DNA of 64,000 bases, taken from the NCBI RefSeq assembly GCF_900091465.1, contig NZ_FMHV01000002.1, forward strand, positions 6,572,001 through 6,636,000, given 5' to 3'. Shown piece after piece: positions 25,011 to 35,436 of the stretch. A model generated the notes under the pieces. That model did no database searches. It was not told the DNA's origin and saw nothing but the letters and a program-made list of their open reading frames with translations. A program made the translations under genes and the position numbers. Position 1 is the stretch's first letter. Every line of letters starts with the position of its first letter. Origin of the DNA: Micromonospora rhizosphaerae. Its GTDB lineage: Bacteria > Actinomycetota > Actinomycetes > Mycobacteriales > Micromonosporaceae.

Positions 25011-25480
25011 CGGGACCGGGTCGACCGCCAGCTGGCCAGCAGTCGGGCCTGGAGCGTGAACATCTCCCGCTCTTCCTCCGGCTCGGCGTGGTCGTAGCCG
25101 AGCAGGTGCAGCACGCCGTGCACGGTGAGCAGGTGCAGCTCGTCGGCGGTGGAGTGACCGGCGGTGGCCGCCTGCTTGGCCGCCACCTCCGGGCAGAGCA
25201 CGATGTCGCCGAGCAGGGCCGGCTCGCCGCCCGCCGGGGCGGTCTCCCCCGGACCGTGGTCGACGCTGCCCTCGTCCATGGGGAACGCGAGCACGTCGGT
25301 CGGCCCCTCGCCGCCCATCCAGCGGTGGTTCAGCTCGCTCATGTAGTCGATGTCGACCAGCAGCACGGAGAGCTCGGCGAGGGGGTTGACCCCCATCTCG
25401 TCGAGGGCGTGCCGGGCGACGGCGAGCACGGCGTCGGTGTCGACCTCGACACCCGACTCGTTGGCGATCTCGATGGACAA
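25007..25480 (-). CDS. ybeY: Endoribonuclease YbeY
   Basis: A metal-dependent RNase needed for 16S rRNA 3'-end processing and ribosome quality control. 157 residues with the hallmark zinc motif [11 protein letters not shown] (in [25 protein letters not shown]) and [13 protein letters not shown]. It follows phoH after 18 bp and overlaps the CNNM gene. Confidence 0.95.
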   Translation of the reverse strand: MSIEIANESGVEVDTDAVLAVARHALDEMGVNPLAELSVLLVDIDYMSELNHRWMGGEGPTDVLAFPMDEGSVDHGPGETAPAGGEPALLGDIVLCPEVAAKQAATAGHSTADELHLLTVHGVLHLLGYDHAEPEEEREMFTLQARLLASWRSTRSR

Positions 25481-25498
25481 CTGTCTTCCTCTAGTGGA

Positions 25499-26557
<1,059 letters not shown>

Positions 26558-26688
26558 AGGTCGGGCCGTCGGGCCCTGAGCCACCTGCTCTCGATCTAGG
26601 TGCCGGGCCCTGCTGGCGCGGCGTTCAGTTCCACCCATCGTATCGGTTCAACACCGGACGCACCTCGCCCATTTCGGGTGGTCGGAGA

Positions 26689-28065
26689 TCATCTCCCGGC
26701 GCGGAAGTCGTACCCGTCAAAGGTCTCCTGAGCGGGGGTGAAGCGGTAGGTGGCCCAGTGCATCCGGACCACGACGCCGCGCTCGTCCCGGGTCAGCCGG
26801 AGCAGCTCGCCGACCTCCCGCCCCGCGACCGTCCGGAACACGTCCGGCGAGTCAGGCACCGGGGCGAAGACCGCCGGGGGCTTGCCGGCCGGGTCGTCCG
26901 CGCCGCGGGCCCGCAGCGTCCCGCCGTGCCAGGAGAAGACGTACTCGAAGCCCTCGCCCCACCAGCGGCCGAGCATCCCGCGCAGGTGGTCCGGGGCCGG
27001 CGCGCCCGGGCGCCACGGCTCGATGTCGGCCGGGTCCTGCTCGGCGGACGCGGCGAGCAGCCGGTGCGGCAGGTCGAAGACGTCGACGCCGGTGCCGGAG
27101 GAGCCGAGCACGGCGCAGCCCATCGCGCCCGCGGTGCCGTCGCCGCCGCGCCGGCCGTAGACGGCGGCGAGGAAACCAGGCATGGCTCCGTCGTGCCCCA
27201 CGTGCATCACCCGCTGCGGCTGCGGCACCAGGATCAGGCCCAGCCCGAAGCCGCCCGACCAGAGGGTCTCGTCGGTGGTGGTGTGCGGCCAGCGCATCTC
27301 GTCGAGGGTGGTCTGGGCGAGCACCGCCCCGGCCGGGTCGAGCGCCACCGGGTCCGCCAGGAAGGCGGCCCAGCGGGCCATGTCGGTCGCGGTGCTCCAG
27401 AGCTGCGCGGCGGGGGCCACCGCGCCGAAGTCGGTCGGCGGCTCCGGGTGAGCCTCGTCGGAGTACGCGTCGACCAGGAACCCGGTCGCCGCCCGCTCGC
27501 CCGGCGTGACACCGGTGGCGGTCAACCGCAGCGGGATGAGCACCCGCTCGGCCAGCACCTCCGCCCAGGTGCCGCCGCGCAGCCGGCCGACCAGCTCGCC
27601 AAGCAGCGCCATGCCGAGGTTGGAGTAGTGGTAGCGGCGGCCGGGAGGCAGCACCCGCTCGACCCGGGTCAGGTCGGCGATCAGCTCGTCCACGCCGGGC
27701 GCGCGCAGGGTGTCCCAGACGTCGCCGTGCGGCTCCCGCTGCAGGCCGGCGGTGTGCGACAGCAGCCGGCGTACGGTCAGCTCACCGTGCGCCGGCAGGT
27801 TGAGGTGCCGGCCGATCGGGTCGTCCAGGTCGAGCAGGCCGTCATCGCGGCACTGCATCACCAGCACGGAGGTGAAGGTCTTGGTGACCGAGCCGATCCG
27901 GAACACGGTCTCCGGGCCGAGCGGCGTGTCGTTTCCGGCGTCGCCCACCGTGCAGGTCCAGATCGGCCGGTCGGCCCGGTGCAGGGCGGCCGACACCGCC
28001 GGCACCCGGCCCTGAGCCTGCACCTGCCGCACCATGCGGCCCAGCCGGTCGTTCACCGTGATCAT
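26689..28065 (-). CDS. Serine hydrolase, beta-lactamase/PBP4-like (class C fold)
   Basis: 458 residues. The serine-lysine pair is in RIGSVTKTFTS (SxxK), the tyrosine motif in YHYSNLGMALLGEL (YSN) and the third box in VMHVGHDGAMPGF (HxG). This fits the beta-lactamase-related esterase/peptidase group. No signal peptide is seen, so it is likely cytoplasmic and acts on esters, peptides or amides. The C-terminal 130 residues form an extra domain. TACACT (28072-28077, minus strand) six bases before the ATG shows a leaderless start. Confidence 0.88.
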   Translation of the reverse strand: MITVNDRLGRMVRQVQAQGRVPAVSAALHRADRPIWTCTVGDAGNDTPLGPETVFRIGSVTKTFTSVLVMQCRDDGLLDLDDPIGRHLNLPAHGELTVRRLLSHTAGLQREPHGDVWDTLRAPGVDELIADLTRVERVLPPGRRYHYSNLGMALLGELVGRLRGGTWAEVLAERVLIPLRLTATGVTPGERAATGFLVDAYSDEAHPEPPTDFGAVAPAAQLWSTATDMARWAAFLADPVALDPAGAVLAQTTLDEMRWPHTTTDETLWSGGFGLGLILVPQPQRVMHVGHDGAMPGFLAAVYGRRGGDGTAGAMGCAVLGSSGTGVDVFDLPHRLLAASAEQDPADIEPWRPGAPAPDHLRGMLGRWWGEGFEYVFSWHGGTLRARGADDPAGKPPAVFAPVPDSPDVFRTVAGREVGELLRLTRDERGVVVRMHWATYRFTPAQETFDGYDFRAGR

Positions 28066-28100
28066 GTGAGCAGTGTAAGGAGCGGGCCGAGGTCTACTCC

Positions 28101-28451
28101 TCAGCGGCAGAGCATCGGGCCGAGCGGCGCGCCGCCGAACAGGTGGGCGTGGACGTGGAAGACCTCCTGGCCGGCGTACGCCCCGGTGTTGAACATCAGC
28201 CGGAAGCCGTCGGCGAGCAGCCCCTCGTCCTCGGCCACCGTGGCGGCCGTGGCCAGCACCTCAGCGGCCAGCCCCGGGTCGCCCTGGGCGAGGGTGGCCA
28301 CGTCGGCGTAATGCTCCTTCGGAATGACCAGCACGTGGGTGGGCGCCTTGGGGTTGATGTCCCGGAAGGCGAGCGTGGTGGCGGTCTCCCGCACGATGTT
28401 GGCGGGGATCTCCCCGGCGACGATCCGGCAGAACAGGCAGTCGGTTCCCAT
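28101..28451 (-). CDS. HIT family hydrolase
   Basis: 116 residues, nucleotide-phosphoramidase type (Hint branch). CLFCRIVAGEIPANIV is the N-terminal zinc-type pair region, followed by HVLVIPKEHYADV and the active-site triad motif VFHVHAHLFGG (HxHxH). It hydrolyses nucleotide phosphoramidates or related bonds. Leaderless start: TAACAT lies six bases before the ATG. The stop is 35 bp beyond the serine hydrolase start on the same strand. Confidence 0.92.
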   Translation of the reverse strand: MGTDCLFCRIVAGEIPANIVRETATTLAFRDINPKAPTHVLVIPKEHYADVATLAQGDPGLAAEVLATAATVAEDEGLLADGFRLMFNTGAYAGQEVFHVHAHLFGGAPLGPMLCR

Positions 28452-28522
28452 CCGGGCATGTTAAGCGGCCGGGCGGGACCGCGCGGCGGGTCCACCGGGT
28501 GCGCCGGGGCATGATGTCCGGC

Positions 28523-29284
28523 GTGACTTCTCGGGCGGTACTGGTGACGGGGGCCTCGCGCGGCATCGGGCGCGCGGTGGCGAGGGCATTCGCGGTGGGC
28601 GGCGACCGGGTGGCGATCCACCACCGGGCCTCGGCGGAGCTGGCGGAAATGCTGCGCGACGAGCTGCCCGGCGAGGGGCACGTGGTGGTCCCGGGCGACC
28701 TGGCCGACCCGGACGCGGTCCGGGCGATGGTCGACGAGGCGGCGGACCGCCTCGGCGGGCTGGACGTGCTGGTCAACAACGCCGGCGTATACGGCCCGCG
28801 GGACCTGCCGCACCCGGTCTTCGGCGCCTCCTACGAGCAGTGGCGGGAGCAGTGGCGGCTGGTGCTGGAGACCAACCTGACCGGCGCGGCCAACGTGACC
28901 TGGTGCGCCGCCCAGCACATGCGCGAGCGGGGCGGCCGGATCGTCAACGTCTCCTCTCGGGGCGCCTTCCGCGGCGAGCCGCAGCAGCCGGCGTACGGGG
29001 CCAGCAAGGCCGGGCTGAACGCGCTGGGGCAGTCGCTGGCGCTGGCCCTCGCCCCGTACGGCATCGCGGTGGCGACCGTCGCGCCCGGCTTCGTCGAGAC
29101 CGACATGACCACCGACCACCTCAGCGGCGAGCGCGGCGAGGCGATCCGGGCGCAGAGCCCGTTCAACCGCGTGGCCCGCCCCGAGGAGATCGCCGCCGCC
29201 GTCCACTGGCTCGCCTCCCCCGAGGCCGAGTGGGCCTCCGGCACCATCGTCGACCTCAACGGCGCCTCCTACCTGCGCAGCTGA
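28523..29284 (+). CDS. Short-chain dehydrogenase/reductase
   Basis: NAD(P)-dependent oxidoreductase, 253 residues: cofactor loop TGASRGIGRAVA, LVNNAGVYG, catalytic NVSSRGAF then PAYGASKAG (Ser, Tyr, Lys), and VAPGFVETDM. FabG-like in sequence, substrate unknown. GTG 28523 is favoured because CATGAT lies seven bases upstream (near-consensus leaderless element); ATG 28511 would add four residues. Confidence 0.9.
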   Translation: MTSRAVLVTGASRGIGRAVARAFAVGGDRVAIHHRASAELAEMLRDELPGEGHVVVPGDLADPDAVRAMVDEAADRLGGLDVLVNNAGVYGPRDLPHPVFGASYEQWREQWRLVLETNLTGAANVTWCAAQHMRERGGRIVNVSSRGAFRGEPQQPAYGASKAGLNALGQSLALALAPYGIAVATVAPGFVETDMTTDHLSGERGEAIRAQSPFNRVARPEEIAAAVHWLASPEAEWASGTIVDLNGASYLRS

Positions 29285-29298
29285 CCCCGCCAATTTCC

Positions 29299-29370
29299 GC
29301 GATCTTGCACTTTCGGTGACCCTTTCGAGCTGTTTTGCGGCTTACGCGGCCACCACAACTGCAAGATCGC
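29299..29370. terminator. Long-loop inverted repeat between convergent genes
   Basis: GCGATCTTGCA (29299-29309) and TGCAAGATCGC (29360-29370) form an 11-bp perfect stem with a 50-base loop. It lies between the SDR (+) and rsmE (-). The motif TGCAAGATCGC is AT-richer than its surroundings. Confidence 0.55.
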
Positions 29371-29385
29371 GCAGAGGGGCCGGGG

Positions 29386-30120
29386 TTACCAACGGCCCAG
29401 GCGGGTGGAGAGGACGGAGAGGGCGGCGACGCCGGCCGTGGAGGTGCGCAGGACGGACGGGCCGAGACGGACCGGGCGGGCCCCGGCCTCGGTGAACGCA
29501 TCCAGCTCGCGGTCGGCGATGCCCCCCTCCGGGCCGACGACCAGCACAATCTCGCCGGTGGCGGGCAGCTCGGCGGTGGTCAGCCGTTCCTCCGCCTCCT
29601 CGTGCAGCACGAACGCCGCAGCGGCCCCAGCGATCCGGCGGGCCACCCGGGCGGTGGACTCGTCCGGCGCGCCGGCCACCACCGGCAACCAGGCCCGGCG
29701 GGCCTGCTTGGTCGCCTCCCGCACGGTCGCCACCCACTTCTCCCGGGCCCGTACGCCGCGGTCACCGCGCCAGAGGACGACCGAGCGGTCGGCCGCCCAG
29801 GGCACGATCTCGTCGACGCCGACCTCGGTCATCGCCTGCACCGCCAGCTCGCCCCGGTCCCCCTTGGCGATGCCCTGCACCACGACCAGGCGCGGAACGG
29901 GCGCGTCGATGTACCCGCGGGAAGTGATCTCGAGGTCGAGGGTGCCCTTGCCGACGGTGATGATCACCGCGGCGGCCGTGCCACCCCGCCCGTCGGCGAG
30001 CAGCAGTCTTTCGCCGGGCCGGAGCCGCTGCACGGTGGCGGCGTGGCGCCCCTCGGAGCCGTCGAGGGTCAGCCGGTCGGCGGTGGGCAGCGACTCGACC
30101 AGGAAGAGCGGCGCGGACAC
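29386..30120 (-). CDS. rsmE: 16S rRNA (uracil-1498-N3)-methyltransferase
   Basis: Methylates U1498 of 16S rRNA. 244 residues: a PUA-like N-terminus (LFLVESLPTADRLTLDGSEGRHAATVQRLRPGERLLLADG) and a SPOUT domain ending VLVVGPEGGIADRELDAF and RLGPSVLRTSTAGVAALSVL, which together form the SAM-binding knot. It follows dnaJ, as in many actinobacteria, with a terminator in between. Confidence 0.95.
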   Translation of the reverse strand: MSAPLFLVESLPTADRLTLDGSEGRHAATVQRLRPGERLLLADGRGGTAAAVIITVGKGTLDLEITSRGYIDAPVPRLVVVQGIAKGDRGELAVQAMTEVGVDEIVPWAADRSVVLWRGDRGVRAREKWVATVREATKQARRAWLPVVAGAPDESTARVARRIAGAAAAFVLHEEAEERLTTAELPATGEIVLVVGPEGGIADRELDAFTEAGARPVRLGPSVLRTSTAGVAALSVLSTRLGRW

Positions 30121-30129
30121 GATCCACAG

Positions 30130-30163
30130 GCTATCGGCCCCGGCGCTGGCCGGGGCCGATAGC
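30130..30163 (-). terminator. Strong hairpin terminator after dnaJ
   Basis: GCTATCGGCCCCGGC (30130-30144) pairs perfectly over 15 bp with 30149-30163 around a GCTG tetraloop. It ends the hrcA-dnaJ operon and separates it from rsmE. Confidence 0.82.
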
Positions 30164-30170
30164 TGCCGGG

Positions 30171-31316
30171 TCAGGCGTGCCCGTTGAAGGCGTCACGCAT
30201 CCGGGAGAAGAAGCCGCCCTGCTTGGTCAGCTCGGCGACCTCCTCGCCCCGGGTCTTGGCGAACTCGCGCAGCATCCGCTCCTGCTCGGCGTCGAGCTTG
30301 GTCGGGGTGCGCACGTCGAGGTGGACGTAGAGGTCGCCCCGGCCGGTGCCGCGCAGGTGCGGCACGCCCCGGGCGCGCAGCCGCAGCGTGCTGCCCGGCT
30401 GGGTGCCCGGCTTGACGTCGACGGTCTCCTCGCTGTCGAGGGTCTTGATGGTCAGCCGGGTGCCGAGCGCCGCGGCCGTCATCGGCACGGTGACGCGGCA
30501 GTGCAGGTCGTCGCCCTTACGGGAGTAGACGTCGTGCGGCCGCTCGTGGATCTCCACGTAGAGGTCGCCGGCGGTGCCGCCGCCCGGGCCCACCTCGCCC
30601 TGCTGGGCCAGCCGGATCCGCATGCCGTCCTCGACACCCGCGGGGATCTTGACGGTCAGCGAGCGGCGGGTCCGCACCCGGCCGTCGCCGGCGCAGGTCG
30701 GGCAGGGGTGCGGGATGGTGGTGCCGTAGCCCTGGCAGACGGTGCACGGCCGGGCGGAGACCACCTGCCCGAGGAAGGTGCGCTGCACCGACTGCACCTC
30801 GCCCCGGCCGCCGCACGCCTCGCAGGTGGCCAGGTGGGTGCCGGCCGCCGTGCCGGCGCCGGAGCAGGTGGTGCAGAGGACGGCGGTGTCGACGGTGATC
30901 GGCGCCTCGACGCCGAACGCGGTCTCCTGCAGGTCCAGCTCCAGCCGCAGGATCGCGTCCGCCCCCGGCCGGGTACGCGGCCGCGGGCCCCGGCCGCCGC
31001 CCGCAGCGCCGCCGAAGAACGCGTCCATGATGTCCTGGAAGCCGACGAACGGCCCGCCAGCGCCGGGACCACCCGGGCCGCCGGCGCCCCCGCCGCCCGG
31101 GGCCAGCGGGTCGCCGCCCAGGTCGACGATCTGCCGTTTCCGGTCGTCCGAGAGGACCTCGTACGCGGCGTTGATGTCCTTGAACTTCTCCTGTGCCTCC
31201 GGGTCCGGATTGACATCCGGGTGGAACTGCCGCGCCAGCTTCCGGTAGGCGCGCTTGATCTCGTCGTCGGAGGCGTCCCGGCTCACACCGAGAATGCCGT
31301 AGTAGTCCCTGGCCAC
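30171..31316 (-). CDS. dnaJ: Chaperone DnaJ
   Basis: Co-chaperone that feeds unfolded protein to DnaK. 381 residues: J domain ([33 protein letters not shown], with HPD), a Gly-rich linker, four CxxCxGxG-type zinc repeats ([32 protein letters not shown]) and a C-terminal substrate domain. The GTG at 31316 matches the usual start; an ATG at 31334 is also in frame. It follows hrcA by 74 bp and shares its CIRCE control. Confidence 0.94.
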   Translation of the reverse strand: MARDYYGILGVSRDASDDEIKRAYRKLARQFHPDVNPDPEAQEKFKDINAAYEVLSDDRKRQIVDLGGDPLAPGGGGAGGPGGPGAGGPFVGFQDIMDAFFGGAAGGGRGPRPRTRPGADAILRLELDLQETAFGVEAPITVDTAVLCTTCSGAGTAAGTHLATCEACGGRGEVQSVQRTFLGQVVSARPCTVCQGYGTTIPHPCPTCAGDGRVRTRRSLTVKIPAGVEDGMRIRLAQQGEVGPGGGTAGDLYVEIHERPHDVYSRKGDDLHCRVTVPMTAAALGTRLTIKTLDSEETVDVKPGTQPGSTLRLRARGVPHLRGTGRGDLYVHLDVRTPTKLDAEQERMLREFAKTRGEEVAELTKQGGFFSRMRDAFNGHA

Positions 31317-31390
31317 TGCGTTCCGTGTCCTCATGTTTCGTCTCGCGTCGCGCCGGTCGGCGGCCGGAGCCGGCCGTCGGCCCTGACTGG

Positions 31391-32413
31391 TCAGTTCTGG
31401 GCCAGCAGTTCGCCCACGTAGCGTGCCACGGCCCTTACCGTGGCGATGTTGCCGGGGTAGTCCATCCGGGTGGGCCCGAGCACGCCGAGGCCGCCGACGA
31501 TGGTCGCGCCCGGGCCGTACCCGGTGCTGACGACGGAGGCGGCACGCAGGTTGTCGATCTCGTTCTCGTCGCCGATCAGCACCCGGGTCGTGCTCGTCTC
31601 GGCCTCGCCGATGAGCTTGAGCAGCACGACCTCCTCCTCGAGCGCCTCGAGGATGGGCCGCAGCGAGCCCTGGAAGTCGAGCAGGCCACCCCGGGTCAGG
31701 TTGGCGGTGCCGGCCAGCGCGATGCGCTCCTCGTGCCGTTCCACCAGCGTCTCCAGCAGCACGGTGGAGAGCGTGGTCATGGCCGGGCGCAGGTGCGGTG
31801 CGGACTCGTCGACCAGCGTCTGCACCAGCGGCGGGGTGTCGGACAGCCGGGTGCCGACCAGTTTCTCGTTGACCAGCTGGCGCAGGTCGGTGACGTCGTC
31901 GGCGGGGACCGGCGCGGGCAGCTCGACCAGCCGCTGCTCGACCCGCCCGGTGTCGGCGATCATGACCAGCATCAGCCGGGTGGTGGAGATCGGCACCAGC
32001 TCCAGGTGGCGGACCGAGGAGCGGGCGAGGCTCGGGTACTGCACCACGGCGACCTGCCGGGTCAGCTGGGCCAGCAGCCGGACGGTGCGGTGCACCACGT
32101 CGTCCAGGTCGACGGCGCCGACCAGGAAGCGCTCGATCGCCCGGCGCTCGGCGGGGCTGAGCGGCTTCACCCGGGACAGCCGGTCGACGAAGAGCCGGTA
32201 GCCACGGTCGGTGGGCACCCGGCCTGCGCTGGTGTGCGGCTGCCGGATGTAGCCCTCCTCCTCCAGCACCGCCATGTCGTTGCGCACCGTCGCCGGGGAG
32301 ACGCCCAACTGGTGCCGCTCGACGAGGGCCTTGCTCCCCACCGGCTCCTGGGTGGCGACATAGTCCTCGACGATCGCGCGCAGCACGGCGAGCTTGCGGT
32401 CGTCGAGACCCAT
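31391..32413 (-). CDS. hrcA: Heat-inducible transcription repressor HrcA
   Basis: Represses heat-shock genes by binding CIRCE. 340 residues with the N-terminal winged helix ([64 protein letters not shown]), a GAF-like middle and the conserved end [29 protein letters not shown] precedes the ATG. The CIRCE element lies 49-75 bp upstream, so the gene is self-repressed. Confidence 0.96.
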   Translation of the reverse strand: MGLDDRKLAVLRAIVEDYVATQEPVGSKALVERHQLGVSPATVRNDMAVLEEEGYIRQPHTSAGRVPTDRGYRLFVDRLSRVKPLSPAERRAIERFLVGAVDLDDVVHRTVRLLAQLTRQVAVVQYPSLARSSVRHLELVPISTTRLMLVMIADTGRVEQRLVELPAPVPADDVTDLRQLVNEKLVGTRLSDTPPLVQTLVDESAPHLRPAMTTLSTVLLETLVERHEERIALAGTANLTRGGLLDFQGSLRPILEALEEEVVLLKLIGEAETSTTRVLIGDENEIDNLRAASVVSTGYGPGATIVGGLGVLGPTRMDYPGNIATVRAVARYVGELLAQN

Positions 32414-32461
32414 CTCCCACCTCCTGACGCACCTGGACCCGCCGGCGACGCCGGCCGACGT

Positions 32462-32488
32462 CTGGCACTCGAGTGTATTGAGTGCCAG
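32462..32488 (-). promoter_or_regulatory. CIRCE operator of hrcA-dnaJ
   Basis: CTGGCACTC (32462-32470), a nine-base spacer, and GAGTGCCAG (32480-32488). This is the CIRCE inverted repeat (consensus TTAGCACTC-N9-GAGTGCTAA) with both core GCACTC/GAGTGC halves intact and the outer bases changed in a matched, symmetrical way. Confidence 0.95.
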
Positions 32489-32631
32489 TCTACGTCGGCC
32501 CGGCCGCCGACGCGATGATCAAGCCGGACCCGGGGTGCGTCATCGCCCACCCTCCGGGTGGCCCGATCGTCCGGTCAACCCGACCGGTGCGCTCTGGTGC
32601 GCCCTTGCGGGCGGCCCCTACCGTGACGCCC

Positions 32632-33252
32632 ATGACTGAACCACCTCGCCCTCCCGGAGCGGGGGACCCCGGCACCCCGTCGCCGGACCCGACCCCGCCG
32701 TCGGCACCGCTCGGCTCGTCGGCAGACGAGCCCCCCACCGCACCACTGTCCGGGGCACCGGGCGGGGGCGGCTATCCCCCGCCCGGCGGGTATCCGCCGC
32801 CCTCCGGTGGCCAGCCCCCGTCGGGTGGCTACCCGCCCCCGGGCGGCTATCCCCCGCCGGGCGCCGGCTATCCGACCGGCGGCGCCTACGGCCCGCCGCG
32901 GGGCTACGCCAACAACGAGGACAAGACCTGGGCTCTGATCGCGCATTTCGGCGGCGCCGCGGCGATGTTCGTCAGTGGCGGCGTGCTGGGCTGGCTTCCC
33001 CCGCTGGTCGCCATGCTGGCCCGGGGGAACCAGTCGCCGACGGTGCGCCAGCACGCGGTCGCGGCGCTCAACTTCCAGCTGCTCTGGTCGATCGTCGGCC
33101 TGGTCGGCTGGCTCCTGGCCTGCATCGCGATCGGGTTCATCGCGGTCGGCGCGGCGGTCATCCTCGGCATCATCTTCGGCGTCCTCGCCGGCGTCAAGGC
33201 CAACGAGGGCGAGCTGTACCGCTATCCGATGAGCATCAGCCTGGTCAAGTGA
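32632..33252 (+). CDS. DUF4870-like membrane protein with a Tic20-like core
   Basis: 206 residues. The first 90 are disordered and rich in GGYPPPG repeats (about six). Then DKTWALIAHFGGAAAMFVSGGVLGWLPPLVAML, VRQHAVAALNFQLLWSIVGLVGWLL and a third helix form the DUF4870 core. The family is thought to be membrane embedded and has no defined role. TACCGT lies exactly seven bases before the ATG (leaderless). CIRCE lies 144 bp upstream but faces hrcA. Confidence 0.85.
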   Translation: MTEPPRPPGAGDPGTPSPDPTPPSAPLGSSADEPPTAPLSGAPGGGGYPPPGGYPPPSGGQPPSGGYPPPGGYPPPGAGYPTGGAYGPPRGYANNEDKTWALIAHFGGAAAMFVSGGVLGWLPPLVAMLARGNQSPTVRQHAVAALNFQLLWSIVGLVGWLLACIAIGFIAVGAAVILGIIFGVLAGVKANEGELYRYPMSISLVK

Positions 33253-33290
33253 GTCCCGGCCGGCCTTCCGGGCCGGCCGGCAACTCCCGT

Positions 33291-34514
33291 TCAGGGCAGC
33301 AGGTCGCGGACCACCGCGTCGGCCAGCAGCCGCCCGCGCAGGGTGAGCACCGCCCGCCCGGCCGCGTACTCCGGGCCGGAGAGCAGGCCGTCGGCCAGCG
33401 CCCGTTCCGCGCCGGCCCGCCCGGCGTCGTCCAGCACCTCCAGCGGCAGCCCGGAGGCGAGCCGCAGCCGGAGCATCACGTCCTCCATGTGCGTCTCGTC
33501 GGGCTGGAGCACCTCCCGGGCCAGGCCGGGTGACGCGCCGGCGGCCAGCCGCTGGGCGTACGCCGTCGGGTGCTTGACGTTCCACCAGCGGACGCCGCCG
33601 ACGTGGCTGTGCGCCCCCGGCCCGAGGCCCCACCAGTCCGCGCCGGTCCAGTAGAGCAGGTTGTGCCGACACCGGGCGGCCGGCGTCCGGGCCCAGTTGG
33701 AGACCTCGTACCAGGAGAAGCCGGCCGCGCCGAGGGCGGCCTCCGCGGCCAGGTAGCGGTCCGCCGCCACGTCGTCGCTCGGGAACGGCAGCTCGCCGCG
33801 GCGCATCCGGGCGGCCAGCCGGGTGCCGTCCTCCACGATCAGGGCGTACGCGCTGACGTGGTCGACCCCGGCGGCCACGACCTGGTCGAGGGAGGCGGTG
33901 AAGTCCTCCGCGCTCTCCCCCGGCGTGCCGTAGATCAGGTCCAGGTTGACGTGGTCGAACCCGGCGTCCCGCGCCTCCAGCGCGGCGGCCGTGGCCCGGC
34001 CCGCGCTGTGCTTCCGGTCGAGGACGGCCAGCACCCCCGGCGCGGCGGACTGCATGCCCAGCGAGATCCGGGTGTATCCGGCGGCGCGCAGCGCCTTGAG
34101 CGACTCCGGGCTGACCGACTCGGGGTTGGCCTCGGTGGTCACCTCGGCGTCGGGGGCCAGCCCCCAGGTGCGGTCGATGCCGCCCAGGATCCGGGCCAGG
34201 TCGTCGGCGGCCAGCAGGGTCGGGGTGCCACCGCCGACGAAGACGGTGTCCACCCGCGGCGGCGGGGAGTCGCCCAGCACCCGGCTGGCCAGCGCCAGCT
34301 CGGCCAGCACGGTGTCGGCGTACGACTCGCGGCTGGCCCCGCCGCCCAACTCGGCCGCCGTGTAGGTGTTGAAGTCGCAGTAGCCGCAGCGGCTGGCGCA
34401 GAAGGGCACGTGCACGTACACGCCGAAGCCGCGCGCGCCGACCGCGCGGGTGGCGGTGGCGGGCAGCGATCCGTCGCGCGGAACGGATTCACCTTCTGGA
34501 AGAGCGCTGGGCAT
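33291..34514 (-). CDS. hemW: Radical SAM haem chaperone HemW (coproporphyrinogen III oxidase-like)
   Basis: 407 residues: the 4Fe-4S/SAM motif CASRCGYCDF (CxxxCxxC), GGGTPTLL, TTEANPESVSPESLKALRAAGYTRISLGMQS and the C-terminal HemN domain (RHNLLYWTGADWWGLGPGAHSHV). The CxxxCxxC followed by Asp-Phe and the lack of an N-terminal extension favour HemW over oxygen-independent HemN. ATG 34514 lies only 19 bp from the divergent enoyl-CoA hydratase start. Confidence 0.92.
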   Translation of the reverse strand: MPSALPEGESVPRDGSLPATATRAVGARGFGVYVHVPFCASRCGYCDFNTYTAAELGGGASRESYADTVLAELALASRVLGDSPPPRVDTVFVGGGTPTLLAADDLARILGGIDRTWGLAPDAEVTTEANPESVSPESLKALRAAGYTRISLGMQSAAPGVLAVLDRKHSAGRATAAALEARDAGFDHVNLDLIYGTPGESAEDFTASLDQVVAAGVDHVSAYALIVEDGTRLAARMRRGELPFPSDDVAADRYLAAEAALGAAGFSWYEVSNWARTPAARCRHNLLYWTGADWWGLGPGAHSHVGGVRWWNVKHPTAYAQRLAAGASPGLAREVLQPDETHMEDVMLRLRLASGLPLEVLDDAGRAGAERALADGLLSGPEYAAGRAVLTLRGRLLADAVVRDLLP

Positions 34515-34533
34515 GACCACTAGTGTGCCCCGC

Positions 34534-35322
34534 ATGACCTCTCCGGACGCTCTCGTGCGGGTCGCCACGGCCCGTGGGGTGACCACCCTCACCCTGGACA
34601 GCCCGCACAACCGCAACGCGCTCTCCACCCCGCTGATGACCGAGCTGCTGGCCGGCCTCACCGCCGCGGTCGCGGATGACGCGGTCCGGGTGATCGTGCT
34701 GGACCACACCGGTCCGGTCTTCTGCTCCGGGGCGGACCTGAAGGAGACCGCCGCCGCGTACGCCAGCGGGTCCGTGCCGGCCCGGATGCTGGGCGACGTG
34801 CTGGTGGCGGTACGGGAGTGCCCGAAGCCGGTGGTGGCGAAGGTGGCCGGGCCGGCACGAGCCGGTGGGCTCGGCCTGATCGCGGCAGCCGACCTGGCCG
34901 TCTGCGCCGAGGAGGCCACCTTCGCCTTCACCGAGGTGCGGCTCGGGGTCATCCCGGCGGTGATCTCCGCGACCGTGCTGCCGCGGCTGCAGCCGCGGGC
35001 CGCCGCCGAGCTCTACCTGACGGGGGACACCTTCGACGGTCGCCGGGCCGCCGAGATCGGCCTGGTCACCGCCGCCGTGCCGGGGAGCGGGCTGGCCGCG
35101 GCGGTCGAGCGGTACTGCGCGTCGCTGGTCCGCGGGGCACCGAGGGCGCTGGCGGGCACCAAGGAGCTGCTGCGCCGGCCGGCCGCCACCGACCTGCGGA
35201 CGGAGATCGCCGAGCTGTCCGCGCTCTCCGTTGGATACTTCCTCTCCGAGGAGGGCCGCGAGGGGGTGCTCGCGTTCCGCGAAAAACGGGACCCGGCCTG
35301 GGTGCCGGCCTCGCCGGAGTGA
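34534..35322 (+). CDS. Enoyl-CoA hydratase/isomerase family protein
   Basis: 262 residues, crotonase fold: TLDSPHNRNALSTPLMTELLAGL, the oxyanion loop FCSGADLKETAAAY, KVAGPARAGGLGLIAAADLAVCAEEATFAFTEVRLGVIPAVIS, and LTGDTFDGRRAAEIGLV. Reaction type within the family cannot be fixed: the second active-site Glu region reads TEVRLGVIPA. Leaderless: TAGTGT (34521-34526) precedes the ATG by seven bases and overlaps the divergent hemW promoter. Confidence 0.9.
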   Translation: MTSPDALVRVATARGVTTLTLDSPHNRNALSTPLMTELLAGLTAAVADDAVRVIVLDHTGPVFCSGADLKETAAAYASGSVPARMLGDVLVAVRECPKPVVAKVAGPARAGGLGLIAAADLAVCAEEATFAFTEVRLGVIPAVISATVLPRLQPRAAAELYLTGDTFDGRRAAEIGLVTAAVPGSGLAAAVERYCASLVRGAPRALAGTKELLRRPAATDLRTEIAELSALSVGYFLSEEGREGVLAFREKRDPAWVPASPE

Positions 35323-35436
35323 CGGCCGATCGCCCATCGTGGCGGGACGGTGACGGAACGGGAGGCAACCGGTCGGACGACCCGTACGGCGTTCCGGGGA
35401 ACGTACGCTTGTCGGATCGTCGAACAGGGGGTGCGG

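Noticed and set aside
31317..32468. In-frame upstream extension of dnaJ
   Set aside because: The frame is open over hrcA, but the product there is Arg/Ala-rich and does not match DnaJ. HrcA on the same strand in another frame is a clear gene.
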